Positions 1 to 11,013 are shown, counted from the stretch's first letter. The stretch is DNA of 64,000 nucleotides from Monosiga brevicollis MX1 (GCF_000002865.3 NW_001865054.1:841586-905585); one strand, 5' to 3'. Made by a program: numbers and translations. Notes: generated by a model not told the origin, from the letters alone.

Positions 1-716
1 ACGGGTCATGATGGCTGTCTTGCGCACACTGGAGAGGCTGTCAAAGGCACGCGTCTTGACGGCATTCAAAAGAACGATGCGGTCCAACTCTGGAATGTAT
101 TTTTGATTGTTGTTGGCTCGGCTCGGCATGACATACTATAGCGGAGATGAGATGCCAGGAGGCAGAAACTGAGAAGCAGAGGTGAAGTTGAGCCGAGGAA
201 AAAGCCGCGGAGCTTACATTGATGCCTTGGCCACCCATGATGGCTCGCACGGCATCTGTCGCAATGGTCTCTATACGCTGTGCCACCTCCTCGTCATCCA
301 TCTCGAGAACCTAGGGCAGAAGACGGAGCAGAACAGGAACGAGGTTCGTCAATAGCCAGTCCAGGCCCGAAGTGTAGGTATGCGGGCATTTAACAAATCA
401 AAGGCTCGCACCTCTGTCACGTCATTGTAACCAAGCTCGGCAATGGTCTTCATGGCCTCTTGATTGGCCATCTCCGCTTGCAAGGCCAGCACACCCTTGG
501 GCACCTGCGCATTGATGCGAGAGCAAGGACGGGAAGCGCGTGAGCCAGAGCCCCGTGGCAGGGGAGCGCGCAAGCGTGCAAACTTACACTGCTGGCACTG
601 GCGCTGGCTGTTGTGCCTTTCTTGCGTCCTCGGGTTCCGCTCGCTGAAGCGCCCGCGCTCGAAGCCGTGGTGGCCTGCTTGGAGCGCTTGGGGCTCGGCC
701 GTGGTGCCTCACTCAT
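1..716 (-). CDS. Spo11/TopoVI-A-like protein, N-terminal part (runs off the window)
   Basis: Four exons read on the minus strand. Exon 1 (716-588) starts MSEAPRPSPKRSK and is a low-complexity basic Ser/Ala leader. Exon 2 (about 513-410) begins VPKGVLALQ. Exon 3 (about 311-210) contains the helix QRIETIATDAVRAIMGG. The last visible exon (about 139-1) contains PSRANNNQKYIPELDRIVLL and SSVRKTAIMTR. Introns have clear GTAAGT or GTGCGA donors and AG acceptors. The order IExI helix, then a PSR..N stretch, then a basic RKxxxMxRV helix is what I recall of the N-terminal region of Spo11/topoisomerase VI subunit A, ahead of its 5Y-CAP domain, so I infer a meiotic double-strand-break enzyme or TopoVI-A relative. 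The catalytic tyrosine and Toprim domain would lie beyond base 1, so the call is tentative. Another DNA-binding protein is possible. Confidence 0.42.
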
Positions 717-1878
717 ATTTGCAGTGAACCAACGATCCTCAGATTTGGTGGCCTCGAGGTGCTTCAGAGAAAAGCGCGCTGCTGCCCACGCCCTGGCCAC
801 GGGCCTCGGCTTGTGGGAGGTTGCCGCGGTCACCCGACCCAGAAGGGTGGCAAGATCACACGGTCAAGCCTGGCAGCTGACAAGCACGTTCGCTGGCCTC
901 GGCCACAAGCACCACGATCCCGTTTGTTGTCTCGCCTACAGCTAAAGTGTTGCCGGGTATAAGAGCACCCCCACCCCCTCAAAGCCCTGCTTTTTGCTTG
1001 ATCAAGATGCTTGGGAGCAAACCAGGGCCAACGCAGCGTACGGCTGCGAGCGGTCGTCGCTGCTGCTCGACTCGTGCTGTTGACGCAGATCAGAATCAAA
1101 ATCAGAATTTTTTTTTTTTGATTTGATGCACGTAACGGCTAGTTTTTGAAACCAAGTGTTATTGCTGACATCTCAAAACGAGTATCATTTGAAGCGGATT
1201 AATCTGTGATGGGTGATTCAAACGATGGAACCCAAATGACAGTTACAATTTTGTTCTTTTGTTCGCTTGATGATGGCTGCGTATCTCTGATTTGGCATGG
1301 TTTTCCCACAAGATTTCTTTCATTCTGATCCAGCCGCTGTCTTCATCTCTGACCGGGAACTTGTCTCGCGCATTTTTTTTTTCTGTTGTTGGCGTTATTG
1401 ACTGCTTTCGTGTGTGTGTGTGTGTGTGTGGCTGTGCAAGTGTTGACGGTGCGACGGCTGCCAAATCGTGATTTGGGTTGCTTAGCGTGCCTCTTGCTGG
1501 TGTGTGGGCGTGTGTTTCACGCCGTGTGCGCACACGCAGATTCTGTCAAAGTCTGCGCCGTGAGTGTGGATACCCGTTGTCTTGTGATCCACAAGCTTCT
1601 GCAGTCAACGTTCGCTGTGATTTTGGCGCCGAACCAGCAAGTGACCGTTACGGACTCGACTGTGCAAATCGACTGGACCGCTGCAAGTGACCAGCTGCCC
1701 CGCCATCAGCTTTGCACTTGGTTTTTGACGTGTGCATCACGCACATTTGCCTCCCCGCTTGACATCAGCAAGGGCTTTTGGTGTGACTGCCACTGCCTTT
1801 TCAAGGGATTTGGCCCAGCTGCCGCTTCCCAAATTAGACGAGGCTGCCGTGCGACCTTGCCTCCCCCCTTTCAGCAAG
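717..1878. other. Intergenic/5' region between divergent genes
   Basis: This stretch separates the minus-strand gene ending its 5' side at 716 from ASF1 on the plus strand. It holds a (GT)n run near 1411-1430, short T/A tracts at 1108-1120 and 1373-1382, and a pyrimidine-rich stretch before the ASF1 ATG. The long frame open from 1386 to 1952 has no recognisable domain and runs out of frame into the ASF1 start, so I do not call it a gene. Confidence 0.5.
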
Positions 1879-3022
1879 ATGGCTTTGGTTCGCGTCACCA
1901 ATGTCGAGGTTTTGAACAACCAGGCCACCTTCCGGGACCCCCTGTCCTTTGAAATCACTTTTGAATCGCAGACTGAACTTCCTGACGGTTGGTGCTTTCG
2001 CCAATGCCTTCACGTGGCCTCAGTGCAGTGCCCTGCGCCTGGCCGTCGTGGCTGTGTGTGGTTTCTCCCGGCTTTCTTCTTCTTTTGTTTTTTTCTCTTT
2101 TTTTCAACATTTTGCCGACGGCTGCATTTGCATTCTAGATACGGAATGGAAGATTATCTACGTCGGCTCTGCCGAGTCAGAGAGCTTTGATCAGGAGCTC
2201 GATTCGGTCCTTGTTGGTCCCGTGCCACAAGGCTCACTCAAATTCGTCTTTCAGGTTTGCTTTGCCCTCCCGCCCTTGACTTGTGGGCCTTCCCTCATCC
2301 TGCTAGTTGACGTGGCACTCATGCACCAGCATCCTTCTTGCAATCACTGCTTTGCCTCGCCTTCCCATCACCTCATCGTCGGGGCTGACATGTGCCTGTT
2401 GAACCCGCACGCGTTTCAGGTCGATGCGCCTGATCCTGCCAAGATTCCACACAATGAGCTGCTCGGTGTCACCGTGGTCTTGATTACTGGCGCCTATCGG
2501 GGGCAAGAATTCATTCGGATAGGATACTACGTCAATGTCGAGTATTCTGACCCCGAACTGTGCGTCTTCGGTTCCACCAATTGCCCTCTTGCACCCACCT
2601 GCCTGTTTCTGCTTCTGACATGAACGTGGTCGTTGTGTAACCTACTACAGGCAGCAGGAACCCCCCATGCCGGCCCGCATCGACCTGCTCAATCGCAACA
2701 TCCTGGCCTCCAATCCTCGGTACGGGTATTGCTCTTCTGTTGTCCAACTGCCTTGACCTTGATCTCTCACCGCCAGGACTCACGGTCAACATGGATGCCT
2801 GCCTGCTTGGGATATGCCAGCGTGACCCGGTTTGCGATTCGTTGGGACGATGCGGCCCCAGAGGAGCATCCACCCAACATGGACGAGAATGAGGCCGACG
2901 CCGCCGGGGATTCAATGGGCTTGGATGAGCTTGGTGGTGATGAGGGTGATGCCATGGACGTGGACGATGATGACGAGGAGGAGGAAGAGGATGGCCCGGA
3001 CGAGGGCGAGTATGACATTTGA
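1879..3022 (+). CDS. ASF1: Histone H3-H4 chaperone ASF1
   Basis: Five exons: 1879-1987, 2139-2254, 2420-2559, 2651-2719 and 2821-3022, all joined in frame with GT-AG borders. The protein opens MALVRVTNVEVLNN and runs through motifs diagnostic of ASF1: EWKIIYVGSAES, LDSVLVGPVP, GVTVVLITGAYRGQEFIR(I)GYYVN and NILASNPRVTRF. ASF1 is a nuclear immunoglobulin-like chaperone that binds the H3-H4 dimer and hands it to CAF-1 or HIRA for nucleosome assembly. The globular core (about 155 residues) is complete. It is followed by a short, highly acidic tail (runs of D/E, ending GEYDI), like the fungal and protist acidic tails. Introns are short and the start is fixed by the family's conserved N-terminus. 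Identification is firm; only exact splice bases could differ. Confidence 0.95.
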
Positions 3023-3825
3023 TTGGCCGCTGCCTAACGAAGCGTTTTGGTTCTTGAGTTTTGGCGACGACCCATCCGACCCACCTGTATTTTGTTGGTT
3101 CTTTTGGCGTCTTTGTTTGTACGAGTCAACCTGGGATAGACTTGACGGCCGTGCCGATTGCTTTGCCCCCACTGTTGGTGGCAGCTTGCTTGTCCCCGTT
3201 GTCCTTTGCCTGCCAGAACTCGCTTGCTCCTTTGTCGCTGATCCAGCTATCACCGAGCTGGCGCTCGGCGACTCTTCACCTCTGCTTTTGAATTTGATTT
3301 TCTTTTCCTTTGTCTGAAAATGTTTTCCATGTCGTTTCCTTTTTGTGCTTTGGCTCTTGGCGTTCAGCTCTCTCCTCCTCCCCCGCTTTTTTTCTCCTTT
3401 TGTCTATTCTTCATTCCTTGTCGGGTCTGACTCGATTTTTCTTGAGTGTTCTGCAATTGATTTGCACAGTGGGATCTGCGTCCTTGGGTAGTACCGCGAA
3501 CATGGCGGTCAACAAGGACAGGCTTCATGGAGGGGTTACAACAAAAAAAGAAAAAAAAAAAAAAAGAAAACGGAGACAAACAAACAAGAGGGGAACCAGC
3601 TCGACTTTCAAAGCAAGACGAGGCGTGCTTGGTGATTGCGGCCAAAGGCGCACAACAAGGCAGGGATCACAAGACGAGGACCCTGCAGTATGCAGAAGAA
3701 AACACCCATGACAGTGCCGCGATGGTCCAAGCAGCAAGCCATGCCGACCCATCGTCATGTCGTTGTTTGACAAAAAGATGCATCGCCAGCCAGCTCTCGA
3801 CGGCGCGGAGATGGGGCCAGGTGCC
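3023..3825. other. Intergenic between convergent ASF1 and STMP1-like genes
   Basis: No gene recognised. T-rich and C/T-rich tracts dominate 3290-3420, and an A-rich run (3541-3569) follows. Reading frames through it are short or low-complexity. It presumably holds both 3' untranslated regions. Confidence 0.45.
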
Positions 3826-4050
3826 TTATTCAGCCTTTTTGAGAATGTCCTGGACGGACTTTTTGGCAGTCTCGTAAAAGTTTTTGGCGTCTGGGGCGCC
3901 AAACTCTTGTTGATAGTACATGCCTGCGACCAAGCCTACCAAGCTTCCCAGCACCAACTGTCGGTTGAAATGGCTAAGCACGACACCGGTCAGCATGCCT
4001 TTGAAGAAGGATTCAGGCGTGCCGCGCGGTGTTTCCTCGTCCCCCGCCAT
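3826..4050 (-). CDS. Short single-pass mitochondrial membrane protein, STMP1-like
   Basis: A 74-residue frame starting MAGDEETPRG. Residues about 32-46 (LVLGSLVGLVAGMYY) form a Gly-rich membrane segment, followed by an amphipathic charged tail with DAKNFYETAKKSVQDIL. This matches the layout of the animal micropeptide STMP1/Mm47, which has a short GxxxGMY membrane helix, a Q(N/E) turn and a Lys-rich helix, and sits in the mitochondrial inner membrane near respiratory complexes. The animal peptide is about 47 residues; this one carries an extra 28-residue hydrophilic leader. The ATG at 4050 is chosen because upstream in-frame sequence is low-complexity; an upstream exon cannot be excluded. It would escape most gene-length filters. 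Confidence 0.6.
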   Translation of the reverse strand: MAGDEETPRGTPESFFKGMLTGVVLSHFNRQLVLGSLVGLVAGMYYQQEFGAPDAKNFYETAKKSVQDILKKAE

Positions 4051-4895
4051 GGCTGCGTTGGGCTGACTATATTGAATCACGTCCGATCTGAGGGCAAGCG
4101 GCCAACCAGCACGCGCATGAGTAAAGGCAAGCAGGCTCATGGAATCTTGCCCAGGTGTTGCACGAAATTCCATCGTGCGTGGTGTGCATTGACGTACGTT
4201 CACTTGCCACGCAACCTCCTGACGGTTGCTTCTAAAACTGTGAGCAAATGCTATGCATACGCTCTCAAGGCCTACACACCACCAACGCCAACGCCGCAGC
4301 AATGACCTGACCGCGCCGCAACTGCCTGATCCGTGACCCCAAAGACCTCGACGACGAGATTCAAAATGAAGCGACTGGAGCTCTGTTGTGTGTGCTTTTG
4401 TGAGTGTTGTGTGTGTGTGCTTGTGTGTGTGTTGCGCATGAAACACAAACGTCTGACAATAGAATCTAAACAAAGCACCTCTTTTGTTAAAACAACATCC
4501 GGATCTTGAGAATCTTCTGAATGCAGATTGGCCTCGTCGTTTTCTTCGATTTATGATTCAACAAGTCGATGGTTTAATCTGCTTGTGTAACTTTGAATGT
4601 TTGTATTTTCTGCGTTTTCTGTTATTTCTTCTTCAATTTCCTCTCTTCAGGTTTCCGGCAGTGGCGGTGAGCGAGGACGTCGGGAGGCAGCCGGCCTGAT
4701 CGACTCGGGGAGGATAGGGCGCGGTGCAGCAGCCAGAGTTGTGCAGCCTCATGGTGGCCATGTGTGTCTGTGTTTGGTATATGTGCATGTGTGTTGACGT
4801 GTAGTATTTGTGCGAAAAGGAGCGGAGGGCTGGACCAGACTGACAGCTGATCCAGCTCCTGCACAGCTTTTTATTATTCTCGCTGCCTCGTCAAG
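4051..4895. other. Intergenic between divergent STMP1-like and aftiphilin-like genes
   Basis: No gene seen. A (GT)n-rich patch lies at about 4387-4436 and a T-rich pyrimidine stretch at 4610-4650. It probably contains both promoters. The sequence immediately before the ATG at 4896 is consistent with a short leader. Confidence 0.45.
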
Positions 4896-7800
4896 ATGGC
4901 TGACCCTTTTCAATTCGAGCCGCCGGATTTGGACGATGATGATTCAGCTGGCACTGGCGTTGGCACCGGCATGAACTTTGACGATCTCATGTGGTCTCCA
5001 GCAGCCAATCGCTTGGCCAGTGAGCAGCCCTCAGCGGTACGCAGACCGACGAGCCAATACATGTTTGATTGCCCTCTAGCTTGCTCACCACTCACAAGAG
5101 GGTTGTCATGCATGCTGCGTACTTAGGCACCACCAACTACTGGAAGCCCTGAGGGCAATGGCATTGCCGACGACGATTGGGGGACTTTTCGGGCCAGCTC
5201 TGCCGTCAGCGCTGCACCATCCAACGACTTTGGTGATTTCACTGCGTCAGGAAGCGTCAAGGCTGATGCGCCCACGAGTGCCAAGGCGGCGGAAGAGCAA
5301 CATGCCTCAGAGTCGAATCTTGGAGATTTTAGCGCACTCACCAATGCCGCGGCGGAGGAGCCCAAGGCAGATGAGCCAAAGGACGAGCCGGATTTTGGAG
5401 ACTTTAGTGCCCCCACGAGCGCCAAAGCAGATGAGCCACAGGACGAGCCAAAGGATGAGCCGAATTTTGGAGACTTGAGTGCCCCCACGAGCGCCAAAGC
5501 AGAAGAGCCGGATTTTGGAGACTTTAGTGCCCCCACGAGCGCCAAGGCAGATGAGCCACAGGACGAGCCAAAGGATGAGCCGAATTTTGGAGACTTTAGT
5601 GCTCCCACGAGCGCCAAGGCAGAGGAACCGAAGGACAAGCTCAAGGAGGAGCCAGACTTCGGAGACTTTAGTGCCCCCACGAGCGCCAAAGCAGAAGAGC
5701 CGGATTTTGGAGACTTTAGTGCCCCCACGAGCGCCAAAGCAGATGAGCCACAGGACGAGCCAAAGGATGAGCCGAATTTTGGAGACTTTAGTGCTCCCAC
5801 GAGCGCCAAGGCAGAGGAACCGAAGGACAAGCTCAAGGAGGAGCCAGACTTCGGAGACTTTAGTGCCCCCACGAGTGCCACGGCAGAGGAACCGAAGAAT
5901 GAGCCAAAGGACGAATCGAAGGATGATTTTGGAGACTTTAGTGCCCCCACGAGCGCCAAAGCAGATGAGCCACAGGACGAGCCAAAGGATGAGCAGGAAT
6001 TTTGGAGACTTGAGTGCCCCCACGAGCGCCAAAGCAGAAGAGCCGGATTTTGGAGACTTTAGTGCCCCCACGAGCGCCAAGGCAGATGAGCCACAGGACG
6101 AGCCAAAGGATGAGCCGAATTTTGGAGACTTTAGTGCTCCCACGAGCGCCAAGGCAGAGGAACCGAAGGATGAGCCAAAGGAGGAAGCCAGATTTTGGAG
6201 ACTTTAGTGCCCCCATGAGCGCCAAAGCAGAAGAGCCGGATTTTGGAGACTTTAGTGCCCCCACGAGCGCCAAAGCAGATGAGCCACAGGACGAGCCAAA
6301 GGATGAGCCGAATTTTGGAGACTTTAGTGCCCCCACGAGTGCCAAGGTAGATGAGCCGGATTTTGGAGACTTTAGTGCCCCCACGAGCGCCAAGGCAGAT
6401 GAGCCACAGGACGAGCCAAAGGATGAGCCGGATTTCGGAGACTTTAGTGCTCCCACGAGCGCCAAGGCAGAGGAACCGAAGGACAAGCTCGAGGAGGAGC
6501 CAGACTTCGGAGACTTTAGTGCCCCCACGAGCGCCACGGCAGAGGAACCGAAGAATGAGCCAAAGGACGAATCGAAGGATGATTTTGGAGACTTTAGTGC
6601 CCCCACAAGCGCAAAGCAGATGAGCCACAGGAAGAGCCGGATTTTGGAGACTTTAGCACCCCCACGAGCGCCAAAGCAGAGGAACCGACAGGACGAGCCC
6701 AAGGATGAGCCGAATTTTGGAGACTTTAGTGCCCCCACGAGTGCCAAGGCAGATGAGCCGGATTTTGGAGACTTTAGTGCCCCCACGAGCGCCAAGGCAG
6801 AGGAACCGAAGAATGAGCCAAAGGACGAATCGAAGGATGATTTTGGAGACTTTAGTGCCCCCACGAGCGTCAAGGCAGATGAACCGAAGAATGAGCCAAA
6901 GGATGAGCCAGATTTTGGAGACTTTAGTGCCCCCACAAGTGGCAAAGCAGATGAGCCACAGGATGAGCCGGATTTTGGAGACTTTAGCACCCCCACGAGC
7001 GCCAAAGCCGAGGAACCGAAGGACGAGCCCAAGGATGAGCCGGATTTTGGAGACTTTAGCGCTCCCCCGAGCGCCAAGGCAGAAGAGCCGGATTTCGGAG
7101 ACTTTAGTGCTCCCACGAGCGCCAAAGCAGATGAATCGAAGAATGAGCCACAGAATGAGCCAGATTTCCGAGACTTTAGTGCCCCCACCAGTGCCAAAGC
7201 AGAAGAGCCGGATTTTGGCGATTTCAACGCACCCGCTAGCGCCAAGGCAGAGGAACCAGGCTTGAGTAACTTTGAAGCGAGCACTGCTTCCTCTTCTACT
7301 CCGTCTTACCGGCTGCACAATGTGGCAACCTTGTGCAAAGAAGCTCTGGTCTGTGCATCTGTTTCCACAGCATCGGTCCCAAATTTTTGTCCATGGTCCT
7401 TACTCATCTGCATGACCTTTAGACATCGGCAGTACACGGGCAGAAAGCACCCTCTTTAGCGCGCGTATTGGAACTGGTCTTGGGGGCTGGCTCTGACGTC
7501 GTGAACAACTGCGTGTCAGCGCTCAATTTGTATGTATTCATCCCGACGAGCCAGCAAAGCAGGCCCAACTGTTTTAAAAAATTGTCACTCTCTCATTGGT
7601 GCATTCATGGGTGTCCGTCAACGTCCATCTCGGCCACTGTCATTACGTCTTTCCAGCCAGCATACAGGCTTGGTCACAGCGCTGCCCTTGCCCCGTATCA
7701 AGACGACTTGTCTGTTGCATGAGCAACTAGAGAGCTTGGGAATCAAAGCCGATCAGGTTGGGTCAGCGTTCCTTTTTCTTCGGATTCGCAGGCTTCTCTT

Positions 7801-8629
7801 TGTTCCGTCTCATCACCAACGGTTGCTGTCGATCTGGTCATGATAGATTCAAAATGTGCCTACCCTAGCGGGCCAGGTACCAAGCTTTGTGGCGCAGCAG
7901 GTGAGTTTACTAAATTCACCCCACTGGCCATCTTCCAGCCATTTTGCGACTATCATACGGAATGACCTTGCTGTCCTGGGTGGGTTTTTATGGTTGTAGG
8001 AGGAACCTGTCACCACAGATTCTCACCCCAGCCTTTCAGGTGGCGCCGGCAACACGGGAGCCTTGAGCGCTTTGGCTGAATTTGGGGCGACCCTTGCCCC
8101 CGAGCATGCCATGTCCTCGGCTGCTGTGGTCGACATTGACCTATCTCTGTTCGCTAACCCGTTGTCGGGCGACTCTTCCACCCAATCTGCGCCAGCTGCC
8201 GCCGAGGTTTGCCTGCATTGGGTTGCTTGCTTCACGCTTTTAGCTCGGCTCTGTTTGGTGTCAGGCTTACGACTGCATCATCACCGTTTGTAGGCCAACC
8301 AAGACTTGCTCGGGCTTGACTTCAACTTTGATTGGTCTGCCAGTGGCCCTACGCCAACGGCAACCACACAAACTGCTAATGCCTCGTCGACACGCGTTGC
8401 CGACTACGATCTTTCGTGCGTTCTTGTTCTGGTCTGTGCTCTCGAGAAGGATAGGTTGGAGCTCATTCAGGCCTTTTGTTGAACCTCGTGCAGGCACCTG
8501 TTGGGGCCCTTGGCGGCCGGGCCCGCAAGTTTAAGCGATGCGGATGAAAAGGATCTGGACGCTCGTGCGCAGGCATTGCTGGCGCGCATGCCCGATTTCG
8601 CCTACTTGCTCAGCGCCAATCTTGTTTAG
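4896..8629 (+). CDS. Aftiphilin/gamma-synergin-like clathrin adaptor accessory protein with repeated DFGDF motifs
   Basis: Exon 1 (4896-5036) encodes an acidic leader, MADPFQFEPPDLDDDDS. Exon 2 starts at 5127 and carries DDWGTF and NDFGDF, then a long array of DFGDFSAPTSAK units with acidic linkers. DFGDF and WGxF are the phenylalanine-based motifs by which aftiphilin and gamma-synergin bind AP-1/GGA ear domains. Small downstream exons give a LLHEQLESLGI segment, VPSFVAQQ, a VDIDLSLFANPL stretch resembling a clathrin box, LLGLDFNFDWSASG, and finally ALLARMPDFAYLLSANLV before the stop. This order parallels the C-terminal clathrin-binding region of aftiphilin (a CLGI segment, then FDWSxxG, then a LPDLxFMxAKVL end). 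I infer a trans-Golgi/endosome traffic role. Two net +1 shifts in the repeat (near 5995 and 6185) break the frame as sequenced. Confidence 0.62.
5330..7260 (+). repeat. Coding tandem repeat of DFGDFSAPTSAK units
   Basis: About 30 copies of a core unit beginning (D/N)FGDFSAPTSAK are joined by linkers such as AEEP, ADEPQDEPKDEP and AEEPKDKLKEEP. The linkers combine into a 64-residue (192-base) higher-order unit, seen starting near 5503 and again near 5695. Because unit lengths are multiples of three and the code lacks stops in other phases, long spurious frames appear on both strands. Compared with neighbouring units there is an extra base at 5994-5996, another at 6184-6187, a missing base at about 6610 and an extra base at about 6689. 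The last two cancel, so the stretch between them reads in the wrong frame. Confidence 0.9.
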
Positions 8630-9212
8630 GAATATGGGGCTTGACCCTGACTCGAGTCTTTGAGGGTGGTGTTGCCAGACGCCATATCATAATTGAAAGG
8701 ATAGATTGACATGTGAAGCAGGGTCTCATGAACCCTACGTCCTACTCTGGCTCAGTCCATGAAGAACCAGGCTAATCACCAAAACAACGACACGCACGAA
8801 CCAGCTTGGCTGGGGTTCAAAAGGTGACCTTGCCCCTTGCTCCTCGGTCAACATGGAAGCAAGGGGGGAGGGGGGCGGGAGTTGAAGGAACAAAACAAAA
8901 CGAGATAGACAGAAACTACATAAACGCCCACAAATCCAGACAAAGTAAAGGCTCGAGAGGAAAAGAGATCAACGGTGCAGGCAGCTTGGGAACTATCACG
9001 CCAGGCAGAGCACAGCCCCGTCTCGAGCAAGCAGGGCACATGGTGGGAACTGAGGTGCTGGCTCTCCGTTGTGGTGCTCATAGAGGGTAGCGAACGAGCA
9101 TTGGCCCAGGCCCATGCTAACAGCAGTAACAGTGGGTCATACTACACCTACAATCAGAGCCCTGTGGCTCTCGGATCGGCACTCGTGCGATCCATTCGCT
9201 CCTCAAGGACGT
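8630..9212. other. Intergenic 3' region of the aftiphilin-like gene
   Basis: No convincing gene on either strand. Purine-rich tracts occur around 8850-8960. Open frames here are short and featureless. Confidence 0.4.
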
Positions 9213-9834
9213 CTACCAAGCCTCGGCTAGGGCGTCCTCGCTCATGCGACTCAAATCAAGTTGGACCTGCTGGGCCGGTCGAATTTCCGTGGCCGAGCTT
9301 GAGTTGTAGATGAGATGATAGATGTTGTTAAGCTGGCCTGGCCGAGCCTCTCCGAGTTGGGGCTGTGCACCAAAGCACGACCCAGCATTCAGCGGCTTGA
9401 CAGCCATGCTGGGCCGGGTCATGCCGTGACGGGCCATTTTATTCTGAAGGGTGCAAGGGTAACGCAGGTCATGAGTGGCACCGAGTGAAGTTGCGGGCTT
9501 CCCACGTAGTTTGAGAGGCCGAGAATAAGCGGTCGGGCGCCCAGGGTGAAGTCAAGTAGGACTCAGGGCAGGAGCACGGGTCGAATCTGGGCCTACGCAC
9601 CAGCGCCGAAGGGCTTGAAGTCTGTCCCGCAGCCCAGGTCGTGGGGAGCTGGGCAACGTTCGCACGTTCGCACAGTCCACCCTGCTGAAAATCATCCTCA
9701 TCCTCATGGTCCGACTCACTGCACCGCCGGCGTCGACCAATGCCTGCGCTTCCATTCCGCTGATATTGCTGCTGGTACTGATGCTGGTGCTGTCCGTGTC
9801 CCTGACGGAGCTCGTGATCGGCCTCGGTTTCCAT
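9213..9834 (-). CDS. Unrecognised protein, possibly two exons
   Basis: An ATG at 9834 opens METEADHELRQGHGQHQ followed by a Gln/His-rich then acidic segment (SDHEDEDDFQQ), which reads like a genuine N-terminus. A second minus-strand frame (9437-9213) contains NKMARHGMTRP and IRPAQQVQLDLSRMSEDALAEAW. The two can be joined only with a weak donor, and the C-terminus is unclear because a possible donor overlaps the apparent stop. No family recognised. The gene would be divergent from ATG10 with a gap of only 130 bases. Codon content looks better than chance, but this remains a low-confidence model. Confidence 0.25.
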
Positions 9835-9964
9835 CCTGAAGCTGCTTCTCTCTCGTTCAGCACACACACACACACACACACCTACAACAAAGAAAAATGG
9901 CGGGAAAGGGGTCTTGTTATCAACACGTGTTGTGGATGAATTCCTCTCTTCTTCTTGGTGACAA
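9835..9964. promoter_or_regulatory. Possible short bidirectional promoter with (CA)n run
   Basis: Only 130 bases lie between the minus-strand ATG at 9834 and the first plus-strand ATG of ATG10. A (CA)10 run sits at about 9861-9880. The arrangement suggests a shared promoter if the minus-strand model is real; no specific factor site can be named. Confidence 0.25.
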
Positions 9965-11013
9965 ATGACAATTGTCAGCATTTTGGAGTTGACGGCGACG
10001 ATGGCGACGGAGTCGACGATGGCGAGAACGGGGATGGCGGAGGGGCGGAGCTCGGAGGGGCGGATCTCGGTGGCGCAGTTCAAGGCCGAGTGCCGGGATG
10101 TACAACCGCAGGATTCTTCGGGTCGGAGTGGTGCGCGGTGGGTTGTGGAACCTTCGAGCCTGCGCACGGCGCGGAATGAGTACCTGCAGGTCACGAGCTG
10201 GCTCGACGGCATCAATCTGGTCAATGGCGAAGATGGGGGTGATGCAGGTGCAGGCGAAGACGGGGCGGAGGCCACGACCAGCGTCTTGGAGGAAGAGGAA
10301 GATGACGCCTGCGCGCCAGTCATGACTCCCGCACCCGGACTGGCCATGGAATATCACGTGTTTTACGCTGATACGTACGCCACGCCAGAGGTGTACTTTC
10401 GCGGATACTTGTCGGGTGCGAGAGCGTATTCGTCCGTTGGCACGGTTGTTACCTGCACCCAGTGACAGCTCAATAGTGTCGGTGTCGCTGCATGCCATGG
10501 CAAGCACGGGTATGCTCTGACTGCGTGGCACTGTCTTCTCGCTTAGATGGGCGGGAGGTGGCGCACGTGACCCTGTGTCGACTGGTAAACTTGCTGACAC
10601 GACCTTTGCAGGGTTGTTCGGTGAAATTCCGCGCCTCTGTCCTCATGTGCGGTCGACCTGGGATGGGCTTGTGTGTCTCAGTTGCAGCAGCGGCAGGCGG
10701 GGCGTACCGCGGGCTTGGACGCGGCTGCTCTTAGCACGGCGGTACGTGTTTTTTAATGCTTTTCCTTAAGATCGGCCAAGGCTACTGATAAAAGCTTGAC
10801 CGCGGTGCCACGTGTCCGGCAATTTAGCTGCATCCTCGCCGGCAACTGCCATGGCTCTACGTGCATCCCTGCCATACGGCGGACTTGTTGGGTGCCATGC
10901 GGGCCACGGCGACTTCTGCCGCCCCTTCGCAGGCCCCACCTGCAGAACCCAAATACATTACCAGCTGGTCAGCTGCCATTGGTCAAGCCATCGGGATGCC
11001 AACGCTGGTGTAA
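9965..11013 (+). CDS. ATG10: Autophagy E2-like enzyme ATG10
   Basis: Exon 1 (from 9965, or the in-frame ATG at 9998) encodes ISVAQFKAECRDV, then ARNEYLQVTSW, an acidic linker, and MEYHVFYADTYATPEVYFRGYLS, the characteristic YHxxYxxxYxxPxLYFR block of Atg10/Atg3 enzymes. The donor after TCGG joins to an acceptor before ATGGGCGGG, giving SDGREVAHVTLCRL. One or two small exons follow whose borders are uncertain (about 10610-10740). The last exon contains PWLYVHPCHTADLL with the HPC catalytic cysteine and KYITSWSAAIGQAIGMPTLV, matching the Atg10 C-terminus (LHPCxT... YITSWLSxxGxxxGL). ATG10 conjugates Atg12 to Atg5 in the cytosol during autophagosome formation. An antisense open frame over 9469-10347 is a shadow, apart from its 5' end discussed separately. 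Confidence 0.82.

Noticed and set aside
1386-1952. 188-codon plus-strand frame upstream of ASF1
   Set aside because: Starts in a GT microsatellite, has no domain, and overlaps the ASF1 first exon in another frame. ASF1 start is fixed by family conservation.
5123-7318. Very long open frames on the minus strand and in other plus frames over the DFGDF array
   Set aside because: They arise because the repeat unit is a multiple of three without stops in those phases. Their translations are simple repeats with no domain, while the plus-strand DFGDF frame links to conserved exons on both sides.
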